In this document: positions 42,651 through 52,894 of the stretch, one piece after another
Layout of the letters: each line of letters opens with the position of its first letter
How positions within the stretch are numbered: position 1 is the first letter of the stretch
DNA from: Trueperaceae bacterium
GTDB taxonomy: Bacteria; Deinococcota; Deinococci; Deinococcales; Trueperaceae
Assembly: GCA_036381035.1 (NCBI GenBank)
Contig: DASVDQ010000150.1
Location: 1-64,000, forward strand
Direction: 5' to 3'
Length of the DNA: 64,000 bases
The notes under the pieces: generated by a model
Seen by the model: the letters and a program-made list of their open reading frames with translations, nothing else
Databases searched by the model: none
Told to the model about the DNA's origin: nothing
Made by a program: the position numbers and the translations under genes

Positions 42651-44195
42651 TCAGCTCCCCAGCCGGGGCACGCGGTGCTCCGTGAGCGCCACGGCGATGT
42701 TCTGGGTCTCCATGTAGAAGTCGAAGCTGTAGTCCCCGCCGTCCCTGCCGATGCCGCTGGCCTTCATGCCGCCGAAGGGCGTGGGCAGGTGGCGGACGTT
42801 GTGCGAGTTCACCCAGACCATCCCCGCGTCGAGGGCCTGGGAGAAGCGGTGGGCGCGGGCGACGTCGCGGGTCCAGACGTAGGCGGCCAGCCCGTAGTCG
42901 ACGTCGTTCGCGATGGCGAGCGCCTCGGCCTCGTCAGCGAACGGCAGGGCCGTGAGCACGGGGCCGAAGATCTCCTCGCGGGCCACGCGCATGTGGGGCG
43001 CGGCGCCGCGGAAGAGCGTCGGCTCCACGTAGAGGCCGCCCAGGCCGGGGTGGACGCCGCCGCCGGCCGCCACCTCGACGCCCTCCTCCCTGGCGACCTC
43101 GAAGTACGAGGTCACCTTGGCGAGGTGGTCGGGGTGGATGAGGGGCCCGACCTCGGTGGCGGGGTCGAACGGGTCGCCGACCCTGATGCTGCGCGCGCGC
43201 GCCGCCAGCGCCGACGTGAACTCCTCGTAGACGCCGCGCTGCACCAGCACGCGGCTGCCCGACGTGCAGCGCTCGCCGTTGAGGCTGTAGATCATGAAGC
43301 TGACCGCGTCGAGGGCCCTCTCCAGGTCGGCGTCCTCGAACACCACGGCGGGGTTCTTGCCGCCGAGCTCGAAGTGCACGCGCTTGAGCGTGGGCGCGCC
43401 CTGGGCCATGATCTTCGCGCCGGTAGTGCTCTCGCCCACGAAGGCGATGGCCTTGACCGCCGGGTGCTCCGTCACGGACCTGCCGGCCGACTCCCCGAGC
43501 CCGTTCACGACGTTCAGCACGCCGGGCGGCAGGCCGGCCTCCAGAGCGAGCTGCGCGAGGCGTGCGCCGGAGAGCGGCGCCCACTCGGCCGGCTTGTGCA
43601 CGACGGTGCAGCCGGCGGCGAGCGCCGGGGCGACCTTCCAGGTCGAGAGCATGAACGGCGTGTTCCAGGGCGTGATCACGCCCACGGGCCCGATGGGCTT
43701 GCGGGTCGTGTAGTTGAGGAGCTCGGGCGTGGGGAGGCTGAGGCCGTCGCGTGCGCCGGGAGCGCGCTCGGCGAAGAACCTGAAGTTCTCGGCGCCGCGG
43801 GCCGCCGCCTGGCGCATGAAGCGCAGCGGCTGGCCCGTGTCGACGACCTCGAGCAGCGCGATCTCCTCGGCGCGCTCCTCGATCAGGTCGGCCAGGCGCA
43901 GGAGCAGGCGCTTGCGCTCCTTGGGGTCGAGGGAGGCCCAGGCCGGGAACGCCCGCGCGGCCGCAGCCGCGGCGTCGGCCACGTCCTCGGCGTCGGAGGA
44001 CGCCACCCGCGCCAGCTCGCTGCCGTCGACGGGGCTGAGCGTCGCGAAGGTCGCGCCGGAGCGCGCCGGACGCCACTCGCCTCCTATCAGGTTGCCGACG
44101 AGCGAGCCTCCCGCCCTGCTCACGAGCCGGGAGACGGCCCCGAGCGCCGCCTCACGCCGGGCGGCCACGTCGGCCACGGCGGCCTCGGCGCTCAC
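42651..44195 (-). CDS. hpaE: 5-carboxymethyl-2-hydroxymuconate semialdehyde dehydrogenase
   Basis: 514-aa NAD-dependent aldehyde dehydrogenase that oxidises the ring-cleavage product of HpaD. Motifs: [20 protein letters not shown], catalytic Glu in [13 protein letters not shown], catalytic Cys in [12 protein letters not shown] and the closing [15 protein letters not shown]. Slightly longer than usual owing to a roughly 30-residue Ala-rich N-terminus. GTG at 44195 overlaps the hpaG stop (GTGA). Confidence 0.94.
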   Translation of the reverse strand: MSAEAAVADVAARREAALGAVSRLVSRAGGSLVGNLIGGEWRPARSGATFATLSPVDGSELARVASSDAEDVADAAAAAARAFPAWASLDPKERKRLLLRLADLIEERAEEIALLEVVDTGQPLRFMRQAAARGAENFRFFAERAPGARDGLSLPTPELLNYTTRKPIGPVGVITPWNTPFMLSTWKVAPALAAGCTVVHKPAEWAPLSGARLAQLALEAGLPPGVLNVVNGLGESAGRSVTEHPAVKAIAFVGESTTGAKIMAQGAPTLKRVHFELGGKNPAVVFEDADLERALDAVSFMIYSLNGERCTSGSRVLVQRGVYEEFTSALAARARSIRVGDPFDPATEVGPLIHPDHLAKVTSYFEVAREEGVEVAAGGGVHPGLGGLYVEPTLFRGAAPHMRVAREEIFGPVLTALPFADEAEALAIANDVDYGLAAYVWTRDVARAHRFSQALDAGMVWVNSHNVRHLPTPFGGMKASGIGRDGGDYSFDFYMETQNIAVALTEHRVPRLGS

Positions 44196-45040
44196 CCGGC
44201 CACCCTCGCCCCGGCGGCCGCGGGCGCCGCCGCCACGTCCTCCTCGGCGACGACGGGGTTCTCGAGCGGCGGCAGGTCGCCGACCTCGCAGCGCAGCGTG
44301 TCGCCGGCGTGGACGTGGCTGATGCCCTTGGGCGTGCCAGTGAGCAGGACGTCGCCGGGACGCAGCGTCATGAACTCGCTGACGTAGGCGATGAGGTCGG
44401 CGACGGTGTGCACCATGTCGCGCGTGCTGCCCTCCTGCCGCAGCTCCCCGTTCACGTAGGTGCGGATCCCCATGTCCTGCGGGTCCGGGACGCGCGCGGC
44501 CGGCACGACCAGCGGGCCCATGGGCAGGAAGGTGTCGAAGTTCTTCGGCTTGATCGGCGGCCGGAAGTGGTCGATCACGAAGTCCCTGACCACCAGGTCG
44601 TTGGCGATCGTGTAGCCGGCCACGTGCGCCAGGGCGTCCGCGGCGCGCACGCGCCGCGCCGGCCGGCCGATCACGGCCGCCAGCTCGGTCTCGTAGTGCA
44701 TGAACCTGATGCCGCGGGGGCGCACGATGGGCCGCCTGTGGCCGACCATGGCGTTGGCGAACTTCGGGAAGAGCGCCGGCTGCTCCGGCTCGGCCAGGTC
44801 GAGCTCGGCGGCGTGGTCGCGGTAGTTCAGCGCGATCGCGACGATCGTGCGGGCCTCGACGGGCGGCAGCCAGGTCAGCTCGGCCTCGTCGAGGCGCTCG
44901 CCGTCCGCGTTCGTGAGCGCGCCGTCGTCCTGGAGGAGCACGGCGGCCTCGCGCCCGGCCACCAGGGCCCGGCCCCACGGCCGGTCGCCGCCGGAGTGCG
45001 CCCAGCCGGCGCCGAGCGCCTCCACGCCCGCCGCGCTCAC
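44192..45040 (-). CDS. hpaG: FAH-family isomerase/decarboxylase HpaG
   Basis: 282-aa fumarylacetoacetate-hydrolase-fold enzyme; in the pathway HpaG decarboxylates 5-oxopent-3-ene-1,2,5-tricarboxylate and isomerises 2-hydroxyhepta-2,4-diene-1,7-dioate. One FAH catalytic domain: ALNYRDHAAE, FPKFANAMVG, HYETELAAVIG with the metal Glu pair, VRDFVIDHFRPPIKPKNFDTF and LTGTPKGIS. E. coli HpaG has two such domains fused, so here one domain must do both steps or a second copy lies elsewhere. GTG overlaps the dapA-like stop (GTGA). Confidence 0.88.
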   Translation of the reverse strand: MSAAGVEALGAGWAHSGGDRPWGRALVAGREAAVLLQDDGALTNADGERLDEAELTWLPPVEARTIVAIALNYRDHAAELDLAEPEQPALFPKFANAMVGHRRPIVRPRGIRFMHYETELAAVIGRPARRVRAADALAHVAGYTIANDLVVRDFVIDHFRPPIKPKNFDTFLPMGPLVVPAARVPDPQDMGIRTYVNGELRQEGSTRDMVHTVADLIAYVSEFMTLRPGDVLLTGTPKGISHVHAGDTLRCEVGDLPPLENPVVAEEDVAAAPAAAGARVAG

Positions 45041-46002
45041 GGGTCGGCGACCTCCTCCCGCCCCGAGGAGCGCGCCCCGGGCTCCGCCCCCGCCACATCG
45101 CCGACCAGCCCGTACCGCCTCAGCGTGGCCACGAGCTTGGCCTCGTTCTCCGGCAGCATCGGCCCCAGTGGCAGGCGCCACCGCGCCTCGCACAGGCCCA
45201 TCAGCGCGAGGGCCGTCTTCAGCGGCACCGGGTTCACCTCGATGAAGAGGACGTCGTTGAGCTCGAGCATCTCGAAGTGGAGGTCGCGCGCCTCGTCCCA
45301 GCGGCCCGCGGACGCGAGGTCGTAGATGCGCGCCACCTGCCGGGGCGCCACGACCCCCGTGGCGCTGATGTGGCCGCTGCCGCCCAGCGCCAGCATGGGG
45401 TAGGTCATCGTCTCGGCGCCGCAGTAGACGGCGAAGTCGCGACCCGCCTCCTTGAGCGTGTAGGAGACGTCGTCGAGGTTCTTCGTCGCGTGCTTCACGC
45501 CGACGACGTTGGGGTGGTCGCGCCGCAGGCGGCCTATCGTCCTCGGCGCGATGTCCACGGCCGCGCGCCCGGGGATGTTGTAGAGGACCACCGGCACCTC
45601 GGGGTCGAGGGACGCGACCTCCTCGGCCACGCGCGCGAAGTAGCGGTAGAGGCCCTCCTGGTTCGGCCGCACGTAGTACGGCGCGATGACGAGCACGCCG
45701 TCCACGCCGAGCTCCACGGCGTGCCGCGTGAGCTCCAGCGTCTCGTCCAGGTTGTTCGAGCCGGTGCCCGGCACGAACGGCACGCGGCCGGCCACCCGCT
45801 CCTTGACGAACTCGACGACCGCCTTGCGCTCCCCGCGCGAGAGCGAGCTGGGCTCGCCCGTGGTGCCCGTGCACGAGAGCCCGTGGCTGCCGTTCGCGAT
45901 CTGGAACTCGATGAGCCGCTCGAGCGCGTCCCAGTCGATGCGCGCGTCTTCGCCCACGAAGGGCGTGGGGAGCGGGACGATCGAGCCTCTTGGTACCCGC
46001 AT
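45037..46002 (-). CDS. DapA-family aldolase in hpa operon
   Basis: 321-aa class I (Schiff-base) aldolase of the dihydrodipicolinate synthase/N-acetylneuraminate lyase superfamily. GTTGE at about 47-51, Tyr in VVLYNIPGR, and the lysine in NVVGVKHATKN are all present, so it is likely active. It leads the hpa-liv unit. The canonical pathway uses the class II aldolase HpaI to split 2,4-dihydroxyhept-2-enedioate to pyruvate and succinate semialdehyde; no hpaI is visible, so this protein is a good functional substitute (inference). True DHDPS cannot be excluded since IPGR is DHDPS-like. ATG at 46002 after GGGAGG. Confidence 0.85.
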   Translation of the reverse strand: MRVPRGSIVPLPTPFVGEDARIDWDALERLIEFQIANGSHGLSCTGTTGEPSSLSRGERKAVVEFVKERVAGRVPFVPGTGSNNLDETLELTRHAVELGVDGVLVIAPYYVRPNQEGLYRYFARVAEEVASLDPEVPVVLYNIPGRAAVDIAPRTIGRLRRDHPNVVGVKHATKNLDDVSYTLKEAGRDFAVYCGAETMTYPMLALGGSGHISATGVVAPRQVARIYDLASAGRWDEARDLHFEMLELNDVLFIEVNPVPLKTALALMGLCEARWRLPLGPMLPENEAKLVATLRRYGLVGDVAGAEPGARSSGREEVADP

Positions 46003-46076
46003 GCGCCTCCCGCGTCGTGGCCGACCCGGCCGGCTCGAGGCCCCGGGCGGTCCACGGGTCGCTTGTCGATGGCTAG

Positions 46077-46142
46077 ACCTTACGGCGGGGGGACGCGGGC
46101 GGCAATCGTCGAGACCTACAAGCCGGTGCCTCCGACTTGTAG
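46077..46142 (-). promoter_or_regulatory. hpa-liv promoter with upstream inverted repeat
   Basis: On the minus strand TTGCCG (46105 to 46100) and TAAGGT (46082 to 46077) are separated by exactly 17 bp. Just upstream lies the inverted repeat CTACAAG (46116-46122)/CTTGTAG (46136-46142) with a 13-bp centre. Expected leader about 70 nt. Confidence 0.6.
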
Positions 46143-46170
46143 TCGCCCACAGTGATTGAGTGTCACATTG

Positions 46171-47586
46171 TCATGCCGCGCGCTGGAACGCGTCGCTGCG
46201 CCGCGCCAGGCCGGCGAGCAGGCGCACGGTGGCCTCCGTGCCCTGGCGCAGCATGCTCACCCGGTAGAACTCGTTGGGCGCGTGGGGGCCGTTGTCCGGC
46301 TCGCTGAAGGCGAAGTAGAGGCACCAGATGCCCATCACCGACTGGAACTGCTCGGCCACCGGCACCGTGCCTCCCGTCCACACCGGGAACGGCTTGCGGC
46401 CGAACACGGCGCTCATCGCGTCGGCGGCCACCGCGAGGGCCGGGTGGTCGAGGGGCATCTGGTACGGCCGCCCGCTGCCGGGGATGGGGGTCAGGGTCGC
46501 CCTCACGCCGGGCGGCGTGTGGCGCTCGACGTGCCGCTTCAGCGCCTCGAACACCGCCTCCGGCTCCTGGCCGACCACGAGGCGGCAGGTGATCTTCGCG
46601 AACGCGCGGTTGGGCAGCACCGTCTTCACGCCCGCGCCCTGGTAGCCGCCGCCGATGCCGTTGACCTCCAGCGTCGGCCGCACGGTGCGGCGCTCCTCGG
46701 GCGTGTAGTCGGGGTCGCCCCACCACTCGCTCAGCCCGAGCTGGCTCAGCTCGGCGGCCTCGTCGAGGGGCAGCGCGGCGATCGCCCGCCTCACCTCGGG
46801 CGCCAGCGGCGGCACGCCGGCCCCGAAGCCCTCGACGACGACGCGGCCCTGGTCGTCGTGGAAGCTGGCGATGATGCGCGCCAGCGCCGCCAGCGGGTTG
46901 GCGACGGACCCGCCGTACATGCCCGAGTGGAGGTCGCTCGCGGCTCCCTCGACGACGAGGTCGGCGCCCACCAGGCCGCGCGACCCCACCGTCACCGACG
47001 GGATGCCGACGCCGAAGATGCCGCCGTCGGCGCAGACCGCCAGGTCGGCCTTCAGCAGCTCGGCGTGCTCGCGCAGCACCGGCGCGAGGTTCGGGCTGCC
47101 GATCTCCTCCTCGCCCTCGACCAGGAACGTCACGTTCACGGGCGGCTTCGCGCCGGCGGCCAGGTAGGCCTCGACGGCCTGCACGGCCGTGAGCACGCCG
47201 GCCTTGTCGTCGCAGGCGCCGCGCCCGAAGAGCTTGCCGTCACTGACCTCGGGCTCGAAGGGCGGGCTGTGCCACAGCTCCAGCGGCTCGGCCGGCTGCA
47301 CGTCGTAGTGCCCGTAGAAGACCACCGTGGGCAGCGACGGGTCGTGGTGGAGCCGCCCCACGACGACGGGGTGGCCCGCCGTGGGCAGGGTCCGCACGTC
47401 GTCGATGCCGGCGCTACGCAGCCGCTCGGCGGTCCAGCGCGCGGCGGCCTCGACGTCCGGACGCCTCTCTGGCTCGGTGCTGACGCTGGGGATGCGCACG
47501 TACTCGAGCAGGTCGGAGACGTAGAGCTCCGCGCTGTCGGCGACGTGTCGCAAGGCCTGTTCCAGGGCTGGTTCTGCGGGGTCCAC
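46171..47586 (-). CDS. M20 family dipeptidase
   Basis: 471-aa zinc peptidase of the M20 (CNDP/DapE-like) group. Metal motifs GHYDVQPAEPLELW and CDDKAG, catalytic Glu pair in FLVEGEEEIGSPNL, a lid domain with HSGMYGG, and GGTVPVAEQF toward the end. Substrate probably a dipeptide. GTG at 47586 with TAGGTT 5 nt upstream and TTGACG 17 bp further, so it has its own leaderless promoter. Sits between hpaC and the hpa unit but its role there is unclear. Confidence 0.92.
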   Translation of the reverse strand: MDPAEPALEQALRHVADSAELYVSDLLEYVRIPSVSTEPERRPDVEAAARWTAERLRSAGIDDVRTLPTAGHPVVVGRLHHDPSLPTVVFYGHYDVQPAEPLELWHSPPFEPEVSDGKLFGRGACDDKAGVLTAVQAVEAYLAAGAKPPVNVTFLVEGEEEIGSPNLAPVLREHAELLKADLAVCADGGIFGVGIPSVTVGSRGLVGADLVVEGAASDLHSGMYGGSVANPLAALARIIASFHDDQGRVVVEGFGAGVPPLAPEVRRAIAALPLDEAAELSQLGLSEWWGDPDYTPEERRTVRPTLEVNGIGGGYQGAGVKTVLPNRAFAKITCRLVVGQEPEAVFEALKRHVERHTPPGVRATLTPIPGSGRPYQMPLDHPALAVAADAMSAVFGRKPFPVWTGGTVPVAEQFQSVMGIWCLYFAFSEPDNGPHAPNEFYRVSMLRQGTEATVRLLAGLARRSDAFQRAA

Positions 47587-47591
47587 GCCAC

Positions 47592-47620
47592 AACCTATCC
47601 GCGGCGCGACGCGTCGTCAA
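47592..47620 (-). promoter_or_regulatory. M20 peptidase promoter (leaderless)
   Basis: Minus-strand TTGACG (47620 to 47615), 17-bp spacer, TAGGTT (47597 to 47592), then 5 nt to the GTG start. Confidence 0.65.
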
Positions 47621-47651
47621 CGTGAGAGGGGGCGATCACGCGCTCTCAGCG

Positions 47652-47678
47652 GCCCGGCGGCGGGCTCGAGCGCCGGGC
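47652..47678 (-). terminator. Hairpin after flavin reductase gene
   Basis: GCCCGGCG (47652-47659) pairs with CGCCGGGC (47671-47678) over an 11-nt loop, 22 nt past the stop; no U-tract. Confidence 0.3.
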
Positions 47679-47699
47679 TCCGCGCGGCTCGCGGTCGCC

Positions 47700-48254
47700 T
47701 CAGCTCGCCCCGTCGGCGCCGCGGTCGAGGCCGCAGTACCTTCCCCGATGGAAGACCAGCGGCGCGCCGGGAGCGGCGCGCAGGGCCTCGACCTCGCCTA
47801 TGAAGATCGTGTGGTCGCCGGCGTCGAAGCGCGAGTGCATGCGGCAGAGCACGTGGGCGACGGCCCCGGCGATGACCGGGAAGCCGTGGAAGGGCTCGAA
47901 CGGGTCCTCGCCGGAGGGCGCGCGCCGGCCCGCGAAGACGTCGGAGAGGGCCCCCTGGTCCTCGGCGAGGACGCTGACCGCGAAGCGCTCGCTGGCGGAG
48001 AGCGTGGGGTGGGCGCGCGCCGACCTGCCCAGCGAGACGGCGATGAGGGGCGGCTCGAGCGAGACCGACATGAAGGCGTTGACGGTGACGCCGTAGGCCT
48101 CGCCGCCGGGGCCGAGCATGGTGACGACGGTGACGCCGGTCGGGAAACGCCCCATGGTGCGCCGGAAGTCCAGCTCGTCGAAGCCGCGCTCGCCCTCCTC
48201 GAGGGCGGCGGCTCCCTGGTCGGGGGCGACGGTGCGGACGCCGGCGAGGCTCAT
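47700..48254 (-). CDS. hpaC: HpaC-like flavin reductase
   Basis: 184-aa FMN-binding split-barrel NAD(P)H:flavin oxidoreductase. RTMGRFPTGVTVVTM, VTVNAFMSVSLEPPLIAVSLG, FAVSVLAED and CRMHSRFDAGDHTIFIGEV are characteristic of the HpaC/PheA2 class, which feeds FADH2 to HpaB-type monooxygenases. Lies about 1.7 kb upstream of the hpa unit on the same strand, so it is the probable HpaB partner, though not in the same transcript. ATG at 48254 with a consensus-like promoter 6 nt upstream. Divergent from the PucR-type regulator. Confidence 0.88.
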   Translation of the reverse strand: MSLAGVRTVAPDQGAAALEEGERGFDELDFRRTMGRFPTGVTVVTMLGPGGEAYGVTVNAFMSVSLEPPLIAVSLGRSARAHPTLSASERFAVSVLAEDQGALSDVFAGRRAPSGEDPFEPFHGFPVIAGAVAHVLCRMHSRFDAGDHTIFIGEVEALRAAPGAPLVFHRGRYCGLDRGADGAS

Positions 48255-48260
48255 CGACGG

Positions 48261-48289
48261 AGTCTAGGCGGGGCCGCGCGGGCGGTCAA
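48261..48289 (-). promoter_or_regulatory. Flavin reductase promoter (leaderless)
   Basis: Minus-strand TTGACC (48289 to 48284), 17-bp spacer, TAGACT (48266 to 48261), then 6 nt to the ATG: the best sigma-A-like promoter in the window. Confidence 0.7.
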
Positions 48290-48359
48290 TCGTAGCCCGC
48301 GACAAGGGCCCGCGTTCTCTTGGTGCGAGACGACAACAGCGCGGAGGCGGGGCCGGGCG

Positions 48360-48365
48360 TAGACT
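48360..48365 (+). promoter_or_regulatory. -10 box, PucR-paa promoter
   Basis: TAGACT, 13 nt before the ATG at 48379, giving a leader of only about 6-7 nt. Confidence 0.45.
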
Positions 48366-48378
48366 CCAGTGGAAGCTC

Positions 48379-49911
48379 ATGTCGGCGACACTGAGACCGC
48401 TCCTGGAGCGGGAGGACCTAGGGCTCACGCTGCTGCACGGCGACCCGGAGACCGCGTACGGGTCCGTGGCCGTAGTGGGCCGCGAGTCCGACAGGCCCTG
48501 GCTCGCCGCCAGCGACCTGCGCCTGCACGAGGGGCGCTTCTCCCTGCCGCGCCCGCCGGCCGACCCCGTGCTCGACCCGCCGCCCGCCGCCGTGCTGCAC
48601 GCGCTCTCGCCGCGCCAGCGCACCGTGCCCCAGGCGCTCGTCGAGCGCTGCCGCACCGCCGGCGTGGCGCTCGTCGTCTCGCCGCCCACGGTGGGTCCCG
48701 GGGTCGTCGAGGAGGCCGCCCTGCGCCTGCTCGTCGAGAGCGCCGGCCCCGCCCTGGCGGGCCTCGCGAACCTCCAGCGCCAGCTCCTGGCGACCCTCGA
48801 GGGACCGAAGCCCGAGCGCGAGGTGCTCGAGCGGGTCAGCCGCCTCTCCGGCATGGGCATGGCCGCGCTGAGCCCCTGGGGCGAGGTCGTGGCGCGGGCG
48901 GGGGACACGAGCGGACGCCTCGGCGGCGGCGACCCGTCCGCCCTCGCCGAGGGGAGGGTGCGCCTCAGCGGGCGCGACGCGCTGGTCGCCCGCGTGGCGG
49001 TCCGCGGCCGCGTGCGCTTCACGCTGATCGGCTTCGACGCCGGTCCCGGCTCGGCCGCGTGGCTCGAGCTCGCCCGCACCCTGCTCGTGGCCGCGGCGCT
49101 GCAGCGGTCGGCCGAGGCCCAGCACGACCGCAGCCGCAAGGGCGCGCTGCTGGCCGAGTGGCTGGCCGGCCCGCAGGCGGCGCCGATGCTGCTGCCGCGG
49201 CTGGTGGCGGCCGGCATCGAGGAGGAGGGCGAGTACGTCGTCGCCGTCGCCGAGGTGGGCTCGCGCGCCCGGAGCGGCCGGATGGCGGCCGCGCGCGGCC
49301 AGGCGCTGCTCGAGAGGCTGAGGGAGGCCGCCGACGAGTACTTCCGCACGCGCGGCTACGGCTCGCTGTCCGAGACGCGCGCCGAGCACGTCGTGTGGGT
49401 CTACTCGGGCGGCGCGCCGCGCGCCCAGGCCGAGCCGCTGCTGAGAGCGCTCAAGGCCGCCGCCGGCGACAGGACGCCCGTGCGCCTCGGCCTCAGCCTG
49501 CCGCGCGGCGACCTCACCGGCGTGGCCGACGCCTACCACCAGGCCGTGTTGGCCGTGCAGTCGCTCGCCGCGCCCGACGGGCTCGCCTGGTTCGACCTCG
49601 TCGACCCCGTCTACTGGGTCCTCAAGCAGCAGCCGCCCGCCAACCTCGCCACCCTGCGCGACAGGCTCGTGGGGCCCGTCAAGGACGCCGACGACGGCAA
49701 GCTGTGGCGGACCCTCACCGCCTACCTGCGGGCGCCGAACGACCTGGGCGCCCTCGCCGAGGAGCTGCACGTGCACGTGAACACCCTGCGCTACCGCCTG
49801 AAGCGCATCGCCAACCTGCTCGGCGCCGACCTCACGCGGCCCGAGACGCTGGCCAAGCTCTACCTCGCCCAGCAGATCGACGCGATGCTCGAGCGGGAGG
49901 GCGCGGCGTGA
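48379..49911 (+). CDS. PucR/CdaR-type transcriptional regulator
   Basis: 510 aa. N-terminal purine-catabolism-like sensory domain (residues 1-110), a GGDEF-like GAF/PAS-type central region, and the C-terminal PucR helix-turn-helix [27 protein letters not shown] at about 457-483. PucR-type activators respond to small metabolites; here the gene is translationally coupled (GTGA) to paaH and divergent from hpaC, which makes it the likely local regulator of phenylacetate and perhaps hydroxyphenylacetate genes (inference). Confidence 0.9.
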   Translation: MSATLRPLLEREDLGLTLLHGDPETAYGSVAVVGRESDRPWLAASDLRLHEGRFSLPRPPADPVLDPPPAAVLHALSPRQRTVPQALVERCRTAGVALVVSPPTVGPGVVEEAALRLLVESAGPALAGLANLQRQLLATLEGPKPEREVLERVSRLSGMGMAALSPWGEVVARAGDTSGRLGGGDPSALAEGRVRLSGRDALVARVAVRGRVRFTLIGFDAGPGSAAWLELARTLLVAAALQRSAEAQHDRSRKGALLAEWLAGPQAAPMLLPRLVAAGIEEEGEYVVAVAEVGSRARSGRMAAARGQALLERLREAADEYFRTRGYGSLSETRAEHVVWVYSGGAPRAQAEPLLRALKAAAGDRTPVRLGLSLPRGDLTGVADAYHQAVLAVQSLAAPDGLAWFDLVDPVYWVLKQQPPANLATLRDRLVGPVKDADDGKLWRTLTAYLRAPNDLGALAEELHVHVNTLRYRLKRIANLLGADLTRPETLAKLYLAQQIDAMLEREGAA

Positions 49912-51628
49912 GCTCCGCCCCGCCGCCCGCCGACGTCGGCCGGCCGAGCGAGAGGGCCGCGCCGCTGCCGGCACGTGGGGCGAGCGCGGCGGGGCCGCGT
50001 CTGCGGGCCGCCGTGCTCGGCGCCGGCACGATGGGCACGGGCATCGCCCAGCTCCTCCTGCAGTCCGGAGCCGAGGTCGCGCTCGTCGACCCGTCGGCGG
50101 CGCAGCTCGAGCGGTCCGTCGCGAGCCTGGGCGAGGTCTTCTCGCGCCTGGCGGCCAAGGGTCGCCTCGAGGAGGCGCCGGGCGCGCTGCTGGCGCGCCT
50201 CTCCACCTCGGGCGAGCTGCGCGCCGCCGCCGGCGCCGCGTGGGTGATCGAGGCGGCTCCGGAGGACCTCGCGCTGAAGCGCGACCTCTTCGCCCGCGCC
50301 GCGTCCGCCGCGCCCGGCGCCCGCCTGGCCACGAACACCTCGACGCTCTCCGTCACGGCCATAGCCGCCGCCTGCCCCGAGCCCGAGCGGGTCGTGGGCC
50401 TCCACTTCTTCAACCCGCCCGGCCTGATGCGCCTCGTCGAGGTGGTCCCCGGCGTGCGCACGGCGCCCGAGGTCGTGTCCGCCGCCGTGGAGCTGGCGCG
50501 GCGCCTGGGGCGCGAGCCGATCGTCGCCAAGGACTCCCCCGGCTTCGTCGTGAACCGCCTGGCGCGGCCCTTCTACCTCGAGGCCGTGCGCCTCCACGCC
50601 GAGGGCGTGCCCGTCGAGACCGTGGACGCCGCCCTGCGGGGCGCGGGCTTCCGCATGGGCCCGTTCGAGCTCCTCGACCTCATCGGCATCGACGTGAACC
50701 TCGCCTCCAGCGAGAGCGTCTACCGCGCCTTCTTCGAGGAACCGCGCTTCCGGCCGCACCCGCTCCAGCGCGCCATGGTCGCGGCCGGCCTGCTCGGGCG
50801 CAAGACGGGGCGCGGCTTCTACCGCTACGACGAGGACGGCGCGCGCGTCGGGGACGCGGGCGCGCCGGCGGCGACGGGCGCCCGCGGCGGAGCCGCCGGC
50901 GACGAGGGACCCGCCGCGTCCGCGGGGGCGCAACCGGCGACCGCGGTCGCCGGCGCCGCTCCCGGACGTCACGCCTGGCGCTCCGGCGACGCGCCCGCCT
51001 TCGCCGTGCGCGGCGACGGCGCCGTGGCCCGCGCCCTGCGCGCGTCCCTCCCGCTCGCCGACGACGAGGAGCGCGCCGACCTCGTCCTCGACGCACGGCT
51101 CGAGGCGCCGGCTGCCGCGGGGCGCGACGACGTGGCCGTGCTCACCTGGGGGCGCAGCGCCGCCGCGGCCGGAGCCGCCCTCGGCTTCAGCGCCGTGCCG
51201 CCGCCCGGCGGCGGCAGGCTCACCGTCGAGCTCTGCGCCGCCGGCGCGCTCCCCGGCGACGCGCCCACGCCGGCGCTGGCGCGGGCCGCGGACGCGCTGG
51301 CCGCCGCGGGGCTGAACGTCGTCGTCGTGCCCGACGTGCCCGGCGGCGTGGCGTTCCGCGTCGTGGGGCGGCTGTTCGACGAGGCCGTGCGGGCGCTGCT
51401 CGAGGGCCTGGCGCCGCGCCGCGAGCTCGACCTCGCGATGCGGCTCGGCGTGAACTACCCCGCGGGCCCGCTCGAGTGGGGCGAGGCGTTAGGCTCGGTG
51501 GACGTGACCGAGGCCCTGAGGTCCCTGGCCGAGGGGACCATGGACGGGCGCTTCGCGCCGCACCCGTGGCTGCTGAGCCGCGCGTCCGCGGGCGCGTCCG
51601 GCCTGCCGGAGGCCGTCGGGAGGGAGAC

Positions 51629-51632
<4 letters not shown>
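49908..51632 (+). CDS. paaH: 3-hydroxyacyl-CoA dehydrogenase (PaaH-like)
   Basis: 574-aa two-module dehydrogenase; in the phenylacetyl-CoA pathway PaaH oxidises 3-hydroxyadipyl-CoA to 3-oxoadipyl-CoA with NAD. After a 30-residue Pro/Ala leader: Rossmann loop [46 protein letters not shown] (catalytic His), [14 protein letters not shown] and [13 protein letters not shown]; then an Ala/Gly-rich linker (about 318-352) and a C-terminal second 3HCDH-like domain ending [20 protein letters not shown] at 49908 overlaps the regulator stop; its stop overlaps the thiolase start. Confidence 0.9.
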
Positions 51633-52840
<1,208 letters not shown>

Positions 52841-52894
52841 GTCGGGCGGGACCGACACGGGAGGCGACCGCGAGCGCCCGGCACGGGAGGGCAG

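Noticed and set aside
45037-46002. Calling the first hpa-operon gene dapA (lysine synthesis)
   Set aside because: Superfamily motifs match, but the operon is catabolic; the specific reaction is left open.
46152-46166. CRP-like GTGA-N7-TCAC near the hpa promoter
   Set aside because: Spacing is one base off the usual TGTGA-N6-TCACA and the site lies over the M20 3' end; not reported as an operator.
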